Source: Edaphocola aurantiacus
GTDB taxonomy: Bacteria; Bacteroidota; Bacteroidia; Chitinophagales; Chitinophagaceae
Assembly: GCF_019797745.1 (NCBI RefSeq)
Contig: NZ_VOSI01000003.1
Location: 434,001-498,000 of the forward strand
Reading direction: 5' to 3'
Length of the DNA: 64,000 nt
A model generated the notes under the pieces. That model saw only the letters and a list, made by a program, of their open reading frames with translations, was not told the origin of the DNA and ran no database searches. Positions 37,401 to 45,236 of this stretch are shown here, one piece after another. A program made the position numbers and the translations under genes. The number at the start of each line of letters is the position of its first letter. The first letter of the stretch is position 1.

Positions 37401-38178
37401 TACAACAGTATATAAGCGAAAAGGATTTACGAGAGGCATCTACCAGATCAACCTCTTGAGGGCAGCCGGCAAATTGAAAATGACCATTAATAATGGCACA
37501 ACTACACAGTATATAAGTCCTAATAATGCATTTACCATAAATAATATCTGGACTGGTATACTGGATACTAATAGCACGATCAGAGTAGAGGCCTATGCCG
37601 AACATAATAATATTCAGATTGTACTTTTGCCCATTCCATTGCCCGCCAGTCTGAATCATTTCGAGGCAAAAGCCATTGCTAATAATCGCGTTCAGCTTGA
37701 TTTTATCATGAATGCCACTTCTCCGGATATTACATTGTATGCCAGCCAGGGAACGGATGCACGGCATTTTGACCGAACAGTAGCTTCTGTAAAATTATCT
37801 GAGGGTACAAATACATATCAGATCATAGATGATTATCCTTCAAAAGGGATGAATTATTATCGTTTGTACTGGAAGAATAATGATGGGTATATTAAATACA
37901 GCCCTGTACTGAATGTGAAGATTAAAGAAGGTGCAGAAGGAATCAGCGTTTTTCCTACAATAACGAAAGACGGCCAGGTTACTATTCAACTGCATGAAGG
38001 TTGGGAAGAGGCAGAATGTAAGGTGCTGAATATATTAGGACAGCAGGTAGCGGCGGTAATTACCGGAGCGAAAGAGCATAAAGAAATTTCTTTGAAATCT
38101 TTACCACCGGGAACCTATTTGCTCACCTTCAAAGATCATGAACGCCAGCTCGTATACAAAGTTGTTTATCAACCTTAA
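34489..38178 (+). CDS. secreted S8-family (subtilisin-like) protease with T9SS type A tail
   Basis: 1229 residues from the ATG at 34489, chosen because MKHALHTLLLGAAVAGSVLQ is a proper signal peptide; an upstream ATG adds 22 residues. A propeptide-like region (to ~215) precedes the S8 domain: His270 in GAHGTTIAAIVGA, oxyanion Asn359 in SAGNSGGSG, and catalytic Ser425 in GSSYAAP. The strand that normally ends in the catalytic Asp reads VYFGNYETFG, with Glu242 there. Downstream are proprotein-convertase-like and fibronectin-type regions. The last ~80 residues are a type A T9SS sorting domain (ISVFPTITKDGQVTIQL, then LKSLPPGTYLLTF). It is predicted to be secreted or surface-anchored, degrading or processing extracellular protein. 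Confidence 0.88.
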   Translation: MKHALHTLLLGAAVAGSVLQASGQQLFTDKGTLPLQSRSATQFLTMRTVDFGTKEKHYVLLSFNHILSAEERSRIEATGVQLKDWYPGNSYIAQISNLSQNLDQLQSLAGKRLIPLTGVNDLPTAVKISTTLQELQDASTAQLMVSVYDKADISSLQQYLETTGLKYTREDYCGDNALVLSGLSQEQIQSIARLSFVASVEIYAGEPQNTLAGGMFANQVFAANYQYNLGAAGNGVYFGNYETFGEDTLYDLNMRGRQHPQYFGTGVGAHGTTIAAIVGAANNYNEFDDRGTAPGVTSLYVGWYNTAENYYLNNNVKPMLSNHSVGWGDGQVTYNNDARELDRIARTLGGYLHSYSAGNSGGSGPFLGYPAGWANLTGDIKVSKNNFTVHSSAKPGEHCDWTSKGPTRDGRLKPDICAEGINGSSYAAPAISGFAALLFEVYNTTYGTTVPRSDVVKAVMLNTAYDIDKKGIDFKTGFGTMNPLRAKRAIEQQHLMTGSMPQGSGGAAQYTIAVPAGTSEAKFMLYWHDYQGAVGAVKALVNNLDVFVISPVGDTLRPWVLNPTGATVYDLPLRKTDTLNNVEQVTIDNPLAGNYTVYVKGIAVPQGPQPYALTYDMVPYQIEITSPVAAYRMPKGNGLMMTWNISNQQAGTADSLEVYLQRSSAESFTQLATLDYNKRYYEYTVPTSFPNSATARIVVKQRNTGLVDTSDYFHVMVTPTNLSLTRMCTDTIGLRWDTVAANAGGKYIIYRLGNKYMEPVDSVLHPANKALLSAATVLGAGQQWNGTQYFAVAARHSSGALSVRTLPISTILTDPINSGSTPALSTLCYEDTVKWGIGNLQYDSVRWYNAANNAQVSTAVQLSRTFADTGNFYFRTFLNGCIYTSPTYTIKRGEANIADMALWGNFKWLVSAYSVGNTSSNPFYGANPKYYGQFSTDSLGFNSNDYYTWYGTGPHNAPGYHGCAFSTASAVTTVYKRKGFTRGIYQINLLRAAGKLKMTINNGTTTQYISPNNAFTINNIWTGILDTNSTIRVEAYAEHNNIQIVLLPIPLPASLNHFEAKAIANNRVQLDFIMNATSPDITLYASQGTDARHFDRTVASVKLSEGTNTYQIIDDYPSKGMNYYRLYWKNNDGYIKYSPVLNVKIKEGAEGISVFPTITKDGQVTIQLHEGWEEAECKVLNILGQQVAAVITGAKEHKEISLKSLPPGTYLLTFKDHERQLVYKVVYQP

Positions 38179-38202
38179 CATAAAAGTATGGTATAAAAGA
38201 TG

Positions 38203-38236
38203 AGGAGTCAAAGTTTCTACTTTGACTCCTTTTTTC
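38203..38236 (+). terminator. intrinsic terminator of the S8 protease gene
   Basis: 12-bp stem AGGAGTCAAAGT / ACTTTGACTCCT, loop TTCT, followed by TTTTTTC. Confidence 0.9.
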
Positions 38237-38539
38237 ATTTAACCTCTGATAGAAAGCTGGCTATTTTATAGAGTATTTACTCCTTTATGTGTTCCGTTTT
38301 GGACAATCTGGCTTTTCGCTTTGGAAAATGATCGTGTAATGCTCCGGTCTATGTGAAAATAAGGGAGTATCCGGCTTTAAGAAACTGGTATAGTTCCCCT
38401 ACTGGCGTATTCTTTTCACTTATTCCCTGTTAAGGTAATTTTATTTCTTTTGTAAGCAAACGTTAATCCTGCTCCATTTTGCTGATTAGCAAACAAAAAG
38501 CAATAATTTTAGTAAAAATTCATTATCCACCTTTCAAAA
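38237..38539. other. gene-free stretch
   Basis: About 300 bp with no ORF or structured element that I can support. It presumably contains the promoter of the following YtxH-like gene. Confidence 0.5.
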
Positions 38540-38914
38540 ATGAGTACTATGAACGTAAAACCAAAACACATTGCTACCTTCCTCTTAGGTGTAGCGGCAG
38601 GTGCTGCGGCATTGAAGTATGCGACCATGAGTGAAGAAGATAAAGAAAAGCTGACCGATAATCTGAAGAATAAGGCAAACAAGATTAAAGATGATGCCGA
38701 GACTTCTTTTGATAAGGCCAAGGAGTATTTTGCAGAGCTGAGTACCAAAGGTACCGATGCGCTGAAGGAATACTGGGCCGAGGCAGAGACCTATATCAAG
38801 GATCTGATCAATAAAAAAGAGAAAGCCGCTGATATCGCTGCTGATGCCGTTAAGGACATGAAAAATACTGCTAAAAATGCCGGAAATGATATTAAGGGTG
38901 CTATGCAGTCTTAA
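38540..38914 (+). CDS. YtxH-like small membrane-anchored protein
   Basis: 124 residues. One glycine/alanine-rich N-terminal membrane segment (ATFLLGVAAGAAALKYA) is followed by a long, highly charged amphipathic helix region (SEEDKEKLTDNLKNKANKIK, ETSFDKAKEYFAELS, KDMKNTAKNAGNDIKGAM). This is the YtxH-type layout, often seen in stress-related or late-embryogenesis-abundant-like proteins. The function is not defined. It is a single gene ending in its own terminator. Confidence 0.8.
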   Translation: MSTMNVKPKHIATFLLGVAAGAAALKYATMSEEDKEKLTDNLKNKANKIKDDAETSFDKAKEYFAELSTKGTDALKEYWAEAETYIKDLINKKEKAADIAADAVKDMKNTAKNAGNDIKGAMQS

Positions 38915-38936
38915 TATCAGATAATGGTTTTGTAGA

Positions 38937-38965
38937 AAAGGATAGCCTGGCTATCCTTTTTTTAT
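38937..38965 (+). terminator. intrinsic terminator of the YtxH-like gene
   Basis: AGGATAGCC-T-GGCTATCCT hairpin followed by seven T and an A. Confidence 0.85.
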
Positions 38966-38977
38966 TGCCCTGTTTTC

Positions 38978-39008
38978 TTGCAGAACAGGATATTTGTGAG
39001 TAGCTTTG
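38978..39008 (+). promoter_or_regulatory. Bacteroidota promoter of the thiamine receptor transcript
   Basis: TTG (38978-38980), exactly 20 bp, then TAGCTTTG (39001-39008). This fits the -33 / -7 consensus of the Bacteroidota primary sigma factor and places transcription start just before the riboswitch. Confidence 0.75.
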
Positions 39009-39015
39009 CAGCGCA

Positions 39016-39112
39016 AGATCCTTCGGGATCGACCACGGGGTGCCTTACTATCAGGCTGAGATCATACTCGTAGAACCTGGACCAGGTAATGCTGGTTAGG
39101 AATGGGAAGTAC
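39016..39112 (+). promoter_or_regulatory. TPP (THI-element) riboswitch
   Basis: The conserved THI core is present in order: GGGGTGCC (39037-39044), CTGAGA (39056-39061), then ACCTGGACCAGGTAATGCTGG (39075-39095) and the closing TTAGGAATGGGAAG. These are the pyrimidine- and pyrophosphate-sensing parts of the thiamine pyrophosphate aptamer. It starts right after a consensus promoter and ends ~97 bp before the ATG of the TonB receptor, so TPP is expected to lower receptor synthesis. Whether control is by termination or by masking translation is not clear. Confidence 0.93.
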
Positions 39113-39208
39113 TAAAGTTTTAGCTGACATACTTACTCATTACACAGGACAGGAGACTGTACCGTGCCCCCGTATGCATACGTCAATAATTGTAATTGTG
39201 TAATAGAT

Positions 39209-41383
39209 ATGAAGAAACAAGCCTCAATTCTTGTGGCAGGCCTGGCCTGCACTACTGCTGTACAGGCACAGCAGGACACTACCCGTAACCGGGAGCTGAC
39301 TCCTGTAGAGGTAATTGCCCTGAGGGCCAGTACCAAAGCACCATTTGCCGCCACTACCCTCAACCGCCAGGACATTGCCAAAGGTAATGATGGCCGTGAT
39401 GTAATCAATCTCCTGGATCAGACGCCTTCGGTACTGATCAATTCCGATGCCGGTAACGGGCTTGGTTATACCGATATACGGGTGCGTGGTACGGATGGGC
39501 AAAGAATCAATTTTACCATTAATGGTATACCGGTGAACGATGCGGAATCGCAGGGCTCGTTTATGGTCAATATACCTGATCTTATCTCTTCTGCCGGAAG
39601 TATACAGATACAGCGTGGTGTGGGCTCCAGTACTAATGGTAGCGGTGCCTTCGGTGGTACGGTCAATATCAGTAATATGGATCAGCAGAACCAGGCATCG
39701 GCCCGCGCGATCAATACGGTAGGCTCGTTCAATACCTTAAGACATACACTGATGGCCGGAAGCGGCCGTCTGAAAGGCGGCTTTAATATAGATGTGCGCC
39801 TGTCCAAACTCTCCAGCGATGGTTATGTTGACCGCAGTGCATCTGATCTGAAATCGGCACAGTTACTGGCCGGATGGACCAGTCGTAATGAGCGTACCAA
39901 TATTAAGTTCAACCTCTTTACCGGTAAGGAAAAGACCGGTCAGTCCTGGAATGGTGTACCACAGGATTCTTTAGCAACCAATCGTACATACAATGAGCTG
40001 GGCCTGAAAGATGACGGTACGTATTATAACAACCAGACCGATAATTACCAGCAGGATTTCTATCAATTGTTCTTTAATCATAAGTTCAATAATTCCCTGA
40101 AACTGAATGCAGGTCTGTACCTGACCCGCGGCAGAGGGTATTATAATGAATACCGCATGGGAGAAAGCTATAGTACTTATGGCTTACCAGACAGGATTGT
40201 GGGCTCCGATACCATGACTGAAACATCCCTGACCCGCCAGTTATGGCTGGACAACTACAACTATGGTGCGGTGGCTTCCCTGATGTATACCAGGGGCAGA
40301 ACGCAGCTGGTACTGGGTGGTGCCTTATCGCAATATGATGCCAAGCACTATGGTTATGTAACCTGGGCACAGGAAGGTGGTGTGCCGGCCGATTACCGCT
40401 GGTACAACCTTACCGCGCATAAAACAGATGCTAATATCTATGCCAAGCTGGAACAGCAGCTGGCTACTCATCTATACGGATATGCTGACCTGCAGCTGAG
40501 ATCGGTGCAATACAAGATCAACGGCTTCCGCAAAAATCCGGGTGTATCTACCGACGAGCAATACCTGTTCTTTAACCCGAAGTTTGGTCTGAGCTATATC
40601 CAGGGTGCACATAAAGTATTTGGTTCTTATGCGATGGCTAATAAAGAGCCTAATCGTGATGATTTTGAAGCTGGTGTAAACCAGATTCCTAAGCCGGAGC
40701 AGCTGAATGATATTGAACTGGGCTACCAGTACAACAACGGCCGTACCAGTCTGGGGGCACAGCTGTATTATATGCTGTATAAAGACCAACTGGTGGCTAC
40801 CGGTAAGATCAATGATGTAGGTGCGTATACCCGCAGCAATGTAGGTCAGAGCTATCGTCGTGGTCTGGAGCTGTTCGGTTCTTCGCAAGTATCTCCGTGG
40901 CTGAGCGTACAGGCTAACCTGACTTTGTCTCAGAACAAGATCAAATCATTTACCGAATATATTGATGACTATGATAACGGCGGGCAACTGGAAGTGCAGC
41001 ACAGCAATACAGACATTGCCCTGTCGCCTAATACCATCGCGGGTGCTACCCTATCCTTCTGTCCGTTTGAGATGGATATAGACCAGGACTTCACCATAGA
41101 CCTGATCGGTAAGTATGTGGGCCGTCAGTACCTGGACAATACGTCTAATACTGCACGCAGCATTGACCCTTACGCACTGGCTAATGTACGCCTGAACTAC
41201 TCGATCCGTAACCGCTGGGTCAAAGAAGCGGGCATCAGCCTTTCTGTAAATAATATCCTGGACAAGAAATATGAATCTAAGGGTTATACCTTCAGTTACC
41301 TGTATGGTGGTATGCAAACATTTAATTACTACTTCCCTCAGGCAGGCCGCAATTATTTGCTGACCCTGACTTTAGGGTTTTAG
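39209..41383 (+). CDS. TonB-dependent receptor for thiamine (Omr1-type)
   Basis: 724 residues from the ATG at 39209, which gives a signal peptide (MKKQASILVAGLACTTAVQA). The plug domain follows (ALRASTKAPFAATTLNRQDI, GRDVINLLDQTPSVLINSD, GLGYTDIRVRGTDGQRINFT) and then a 22-strand-type barrel ending in the aromatic-terminated strand NYLLTLTLGF. There is no carboxypeptidase-regulatory-like extension. The TPP riboswitch upstream identifies the substrate as thiamine or a derivative; THI-controlled outer-membrane receptors of this kind are known in Bacteroidota. It is monocistronic: a dispersed-element remnant and a large palindromic terminator follow, with no pnuT-like gene adjacent. Confidence 0.9.
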   Translation: MKKQASILVAGLACTTAVQAQQDTTRNRELTPVEVIALRASTKAPFAATTLNRQDIAKGNDGRDVINLLDQTPSVLINSDAGNGLGYTDIRVRGTDGQRINFTINGIPVNDAESQGSFMVNIPDLISSAGSIQIQRGVGSSTNGSGAFGGTVNISNMDQQNQASARAINTVGSFNTLRHTLMAGSGRLKGGFNIDVRLSKLSSDGYVDRSASDLKSAQLLAGWTSRNERTNIKFNLFTGKEKTGQSWNGVPQDSLATNRTYNELGLKDDGTYYNNQTDNYQQDFYQLFFNHKFNNSLKLNAGLYLTRGRGYYNEYRMGESYSTYGLPDRIVGSDTMTETSLTRQLWLDNYNYGAVASLMYTRGRTQLVLGGALSQYDAKHYGYVTWAQEGGVPADYRWYNLTAHKTDANIYAKLEQQLATHLYGYADLQLRSVQYKINGFRKNPGVSTDEQYLFFNPKFGLSYIQGAHKVFGSYAMANKEPNRDDFEAGVNQIPKPEQLNDIELGYQYNNGRTSLGAQLYYMLYKDQLVATGKINDVGAYTRSNVGQSYRRGLELFGSSQVSPWLSVQANLTLSQNKIKSFTEYIDDYDNGGQLEVQHSNTDIALSPNTIAGATLSFCPFEMDIDQDFTIDLIGKYVGRQYLDNTSNTARSIDPYALANVRLNYSIRNRWVKEAGISLSVNNILDKKYESKGYTFSYLYGGMQTFNYYFPQAGRNYLLTLTLGF

Positions 41384-41393
41384 TTGAGGCATT

Positions 41394-41516
41394 GAATGTC
41401 GGTCGGTCTCAAACCAGAACGCTGCGCTCAGACAGTGGTTTACGGCTTTATCGACCGAGCCAATGATTTTCTTAACGCCGGACAAAAGGGCGAATAAAAG
41501 AGTTGCCTACATGCGA
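41394..41516 (+). repeat. dispersed structured element, deletion derivative
   Basis: Matches the full copy at 32204-32686 from AATGTCGGTCGG through AACGCCGGA, then jumps directly to CAAAAGGGCGAATAAAAGAG. The missing ~211 bp lie between two GCCGGA direct repeats in the full copy (32425-32430 and 32636-32641). It sits between the thiamine receptor stop codon and its terminator. Confidence 0.8.
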
Positions 41517-41522
41517 TGGCCC

Positions 41523-41579
41523 TAATATATAAACAGACAAGGCTCCGGAATTTCCGGAGCCTTGTCTGTTTATATATTA
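41523..41579. terminator. 57-bp near-perfect palindrome between convergent genes
   Basis: 28-bp stem: TAATATATAAACAGACAAGG continuing to CTCCGGAA, then its exact complement. It ends the plus-strand thiamine receptor and the minus-strand M16 peptidase (stop at 41589), so it works in both directions. Confidence 0.85.
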
Positions 41580-41588
41580 ATTATGATA

Positions 41589-42845
41589 CTATTCTGCAAT
41601 CGGTTCATTGGTTTGCTTCAGGTAGTGCAATGTATTACTATTGCCCGGTCTGAAAATTTCCCTGGCTACTTCTTTTACCTCAGCAGCAGTTACCAGTGCA
41701 TATTTCGTCATTTCGGTATTCATCATATCGGCATCACCCAGCAGTTCATAAAACGCCAGGTTATTGGCACGGGCCAGCAGGTTCATATCTTCGAAAGCAA
41801 CCATAGATTCCAGTCTGTTGATGGATTTATGCAGTTCTTCTTCCGTAATACCTTTGTCCTGTAGTGTTTTCAGGGCTGCATCCACAGCCGCTTCTGCATC
41901 TTCAATAGCCACACCCTCTACCAGCTTACCTTCTACCACGATAATGCCCGGATCTATACTGCCGGTATGATAACAGCTGATGTTGCTGAACAGGCGTTGT
42001 TCCTTAACCAGCTCCTGGTACATACGGGACGATTGTCCGCTGCCCATTACTTCTGTAATAATATCAGCCGCATGGTATTGATTATCTAAACGGTTACCGA
42101 TATGCCAGGTTTTATATAGTGCATTCAGGGGTACATCTGCCGTAATGGTTTCTCTGCGATCTTCGGTTTGCACCGGTTCTGCAGGCAGTTGACGGGTATA
42201 TTTCTCTCCGGAAGGGATATTTCCAAACCACTTCTCTACCAGTACTTTTATCGCTTCGGTCTCTACATCGCCCGCTACACACAAGATCGCATTTAACGGA
42301 TTGTAGTGCTTTTGGAAGAATGCTTTTACATCTCCAAGCTGCGCCTCTTCTATATGACTGAGCTCTTTACCGATGGTCATCCATTTATAAGGATGGGTAG
42401 TATAGGTCAGCTCGCGTACATGCTTCCAGGCATCACCATAAGGCTTGTTGATATAGTGTTCTTTAAACTCTTCGCACACCACCTTACGCTGCACTTCCAG
42501 GCTCTTTTCACTAAATGCCAGGGAAAGCATACGATCACTCTCCAGCCACAAAGCCGTTTCGATATTCTCTTTTGGTAATTGAATGTAGTAGTTGGTGAAA
42601 TCGTTAGTCGTATAGGCATTATTCTCACCACCGGCCATCTGTAATGGCTCATCATATTCAGGAATGTTGACAGAACCGCCAAACATCAGGTGTTCAAATA
42701 AGTGTGCAAATCCTGTTCTGTGCTCCTCTTCATCACGTGCGCCCACATCATACAGTACATTTACGGCCACCATAGGGGTGGTTTCGTCTTTATGTACGAT
42801 CACGCGGAGACCGTTGGCTAAAGTAAATTTATCGAATTGAATCAT
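41589..42845 (-). CDS. M16-family zinc metallopeptidase
   Basis: 418 residues from the ATG at 42845 (MIQFDKFTLANGLRVIVHKD); an upstream ATG would add 19 residues overlapping the previous gene. It has the inverted zinc motif HLFEHLMF (HxxEH) with the downstream Glu region expected of pitrilysin/mitochondrial-processing-peptidase-like enzymes, and a C-terminal M16 half (AVDAALKTLQDKGITEEEL). No signal peptide is visible. It starts 22 bp after the ABC permease gene, so it is probably in one operon with it and bshA. Substrates are short or unfolded peptides in known relatives. Confidence 0.9.
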   Translation of the reverse strand: MIQFDKFTLANGLRVIVHKDETTPMVAVNVLYDVGARDEEEHRTGFAHLFEHLMFGGSVNIPEYDEPLQMAGGENNAYTTNDFTNYYIQLPKENIETALWLESDRMLSLAFSEKSLEVQRKVVCEEFKEHYINKPYGDAWKHVRELTYTTHPYKWMTIGKELSHIEEAQLGDVKAFFQKHYNPLNAILCVAGDVETEAIKVLVEKWFGNIPSGEKYTRQLPAEPVQTEDRRETITADVPLNALYKTWHIGNRLDNQYHAADIITEVMGSGQSSRMYQELVKEQRLFSNISCYHTGSIDPGIIVVEGKLVEGVAIEDAEAAVDAALKTLQDKGITEEELHKSINRLESMVAFEDMNLLARANNLAFYELLGDADMMNTEMTKYALVTAAEVKEVAREIFRPGNSNTLHYLKQTNEPIAE

Positions 42846-42867
42846 AATTGTCTTTTTAAAATTTGTG

Positions 42868-43983
42868 TTACTCCCACTTAAAGAGCTTGGCTGCAAGACC
42901 ATACCCGATCACGCCCCAGATCAGCAGCACCAGGATCTCCCATTTCACCTGCCAGAGGCTGGCTCCGTCAAAGGCAATCGCCCGCAGTGCATTGTTGTAA
43001 TAGGTCAATGGCATCAGTTTAGCAAAGAACTGCAACCATTTCGGTAAAGCATCTATAGAGAAGAAAGTGCCGGCCAGTAAGAACTGCGGCAGTGTAAAGA
43101 TATTGGCTAATGGTGGAATAGTTGCATCGCTTTTGGCAATACCGCTGATCACAAAGCCAAAGCTCATGAATACCAGCAGGGCAATAGCCGAAACCACCAG
43201 CATCGAAAATACGGTACTCGCCCCGTTGACCAGGGTGTAATCAAAGAAATATTTACCGATCAGGATGATGAGTAATGCGCCCAATAACTGGAAGATCAGC
43301 CGGGCTACCCCCTCGCTCAGGAGCATATTGCTGCGTCGGATAGGTGTGGCGAAGAAGCGCTTCAGTACCAGCATCTGGCGTAAATGGAAAAATACGAATG
43401 CTGTGCCAAATACGCTGGCTGCCAATAAGGAGAACCCCAATTGTCCGGGTAATATAAAGTCTATGGTTTTGAACTGGCGGGACTGGATAACGGTTTTGTT
43501 TACCGCTACAATTTCCGCAGAACGATGGTGCAGTAAGGAGTCTTCATCCAGCATCGATTGATTGATAATAGCCTGCAGTTGTTCTGCATTGGCCATCTTC
43601 GCTACATTGGAATGGATATCTACGATATACCTGCCGTTTTGCTTTGTGTCTTTACGGATATTTAATACCGTAGCCAGGGCACCTTTTTGTAATTGTGCAT
43701 TCAGCTCAGCGGTGTCTTTGATATCCCGGTTGAATTTTACAATCGGGTTATGACTCAGCTCCCTGTATATAGGATTTAAAGTATCACTGTTAGGGTTGAG
43801 CGCCACGCTGATGCTGTTCCTGCTACCCCCCATAAATCCGAATACCAGGATAAAGACCAGTGGGAATGCCAGGCTGAATACCACCGATGAGGGGCTCTTC
43901 AGCATTGACTTAATAGAGGCTTTGGTTAAAGCCAGGAATGCCCGGAACTGGCTGTATGGTTTTGGTGCTGGAGGTACACTCAT
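42868..43983 (-). CDS. ABC-2 type transporter permease
   Basis: 371 residues. A short cytoplasmic N-terminus precedes one membrane segment (PSSVVFSLAFPLVFILVFGF), then a ~150-residue extracytoplasmic domain, then five or so membrane helices (LGFSLLAASVFGTAFVFFHL, FSMLVVSAIALLVFMSFGFV, NIFTLPQFLLAGTFFSIDAL, and so on). It contains the RRSNMLLSEGVARLIFQLLG loop typical of the family. No ATPase gene is adjacent, so the ATP-binding partner must be encoded elsewhere. It starts 8 bp after the bshA stop. The substrate is unknown; a link to bacillithiol is only positional. Confidence 0.87.
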   Translation of the reverse strand: MSVPPAPKPYSQFRAFLALTKASIKSMLKSPSSVVFSLAFPLVFILVFGFMGGSRNSISVALNPNSDTLNPIYRELSHNPIVKFNRDIKDTAELNAQLQKGALATVLNIRKDTKQNGRYIVDIHSNVAKMANAEQLQAIINQSMLDEDSLLHHRSAEIVAVNKTVIQSRQFKTIDFILPGQLGFSLLAASVFGTAFVFFHLRQMLVLKRFFATPIRRSNMLLSEGVARLIFQLLGALLIILIGKYFFDYTLVNGASTVFSMLVVSAIALLVFMSFGFVISGIAKSDATIPPLANIFTLPQFLLAGTFFSIDALPKWLQFFAKLMPLTYYNNALRAIAFDGASLWQVKWEILVLLIWGVIGYGLAAKLFKWE

Positions 43984-43991
43984 GAAAAAAA

Positions 43992-45137
43992 TTACTTGCT
44001 TTTTTTGTATTCGTCGATCACACGGTTGTATAAGGCTTCATATTGAGGAACTACTTTATCAATTGTGAAGCTGTGAGCGCGATTATACGCATTTTCTTTC
44101 ATTTTGCTCAGTAAATCTTCATTGCCCAGCAATTTAATGCCCCAGTCTGCCATATCATCTACATCACCAACATCGCTCAGGTACCCTGTTTCACCATGAG
44201 TATTGATCTCTGGCAAACCGCCTGCATTGCTGGAAATAACCGGTATACCACAGGCCATAGCTTCCAGTGCGGCAAGCCCGAAACTCTCGTATGCTGATGG
44301 CAGCAGGAAGAGGTCCGTTACACTGAATATCTCTTCAACCTGTTCCTGTTTACCCAGGAAGCGAACGTCCGTCTGCAGGTTACAGAACTGTTTTACCAGC
44401 TCTTCTGCCTCGATACGCTCCGGTCCGTCACCGATCATCAGTAATTTACTGGGCACCTCTTTACGGATCTTTTCAAAGATCTTGATCACATCATCTACCC
44501 TTTTTACCTTACGGAAGTTAGAGACATGGGCAATGATCTTCTCTCCGTTCGGAGCAATCATTTTTTTGAAATGAGATTTGTCTTTACGCTGGAAGCGATC
44601 CACATCAACGAAGTTGTAGATTACATCGATCTCCTTCTCAATCTTGAAGTAAGCCAGCGTTTCGTCTTTAAGGTTGTTCGATACTGCCGTAATCGCCGAA
44701 GACTGGTTCATGGAGAACGTTACTACTGGCGCATAGGTCTTGTCGCGGCCTACGAGGGTAATATCTGTACCATGCAGTGTGGTAATGTAAGGTAAACCTT
44801 TGCCGCCTTTCTCCAGGATCTGCTGGGCAAAGTATGCTGCAGAGGCATGTGGAATGGCGTAGTGTACATGCAGTACATCCAGGTCATAGTTATTTACTAC
44901 ACTTACCAGGGTGCTGACCAGTGCTGTCTCATACGGCGGAAAGTCAAACAGCGGGTAAACCGGCACGCTGACTTCGTGGAAAAAGATATTCGGTCTGAAA
45001 CTATTGATCAGCCTAACCGGCTGCTGATAAGTAATAAAGTGTACATCGTGGCCTTTGTCGGCCAATGCTATACCCAATTCTGTCGCCAACACACCGCTCC
45101 CTCCAAACGTAGGATAGCACACAATACCTATTTTCAT
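43992..45137 (-). CDS. bshA: N-acetyl-alpha-D-glucosaminyl L-malate synthase
   Basis: 381 residues from the ATG at 45137 (MKIGIVCYPTFGGSGVLATE), the canonical BshA start; longer in-frame starts lack homology. GT4 glycosyltransferase features: the N-terminal GGSG loop, HFITYQQPVRL, the GDGPERIEAE donor-site segment, and ESFGLAALEAMACGIPVISS. It joins GlcNAc from UDP-GlcNAc to L-malate, the first step of bacillithiol synthesis. Downstream in the same direction are an ABC permease and an M16 peptidase. bshB and bshC are not in the window. Confidence 0.93.
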   Translation of the reverse strand: MKIGIVCYPTFGGSGVLATELGIALADKGHDVHFITYQQPVRLINSFRPNIFFHEVSVPVYPLFDFPPYETALVSTLVSVVNNYDLDVLHVHYAIPHASAAYFAQQILEKGGKGLPYITTLHGTDITLVGRDKTYAPVVTFSMNQSSAITAVSNNLKDETLAYFKIEKEIDVIYNFVDVDRFQRKDKSHFKKMIAPNGEKIIAHVSNFRKVKRVDDVIKIFEKIRKEVPSKLLMIGDGPERIEAEELVKQFCNLQTDVRFLGKQEQVEEIFSVTDLFLLPSAYESFGLAALEAMACGIPVISSNAGGLPEINTHGETGYLSDVGDVDDMADWGIKLLGNEDLLSKMKENAYNRAHSFTIDKVVPQYEALYNRVIDEYKKSK

Positions 45138-45187
45138 AAAGAAAGATAAAAGATAACAATATTGTTTTGCCCCGCAAAGATATAAAA

Positions 45188-45214
45188 AAAGGTTGCTCAT
45201 ATAAAGCAACCTTT
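45188..45214 (-). terminator. intrinsic terminator after the DUF5689 lipoprotein
   Basis: 10-bp stem AAAGGTTGCT / AGCAACCTTT; on the minus strand it is followed by TTTTTATA. It separates this gene from bshA. Confidence 0.85.
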
Positions 45215-45236
45215 ATCACAATAATTTATAGGAATA

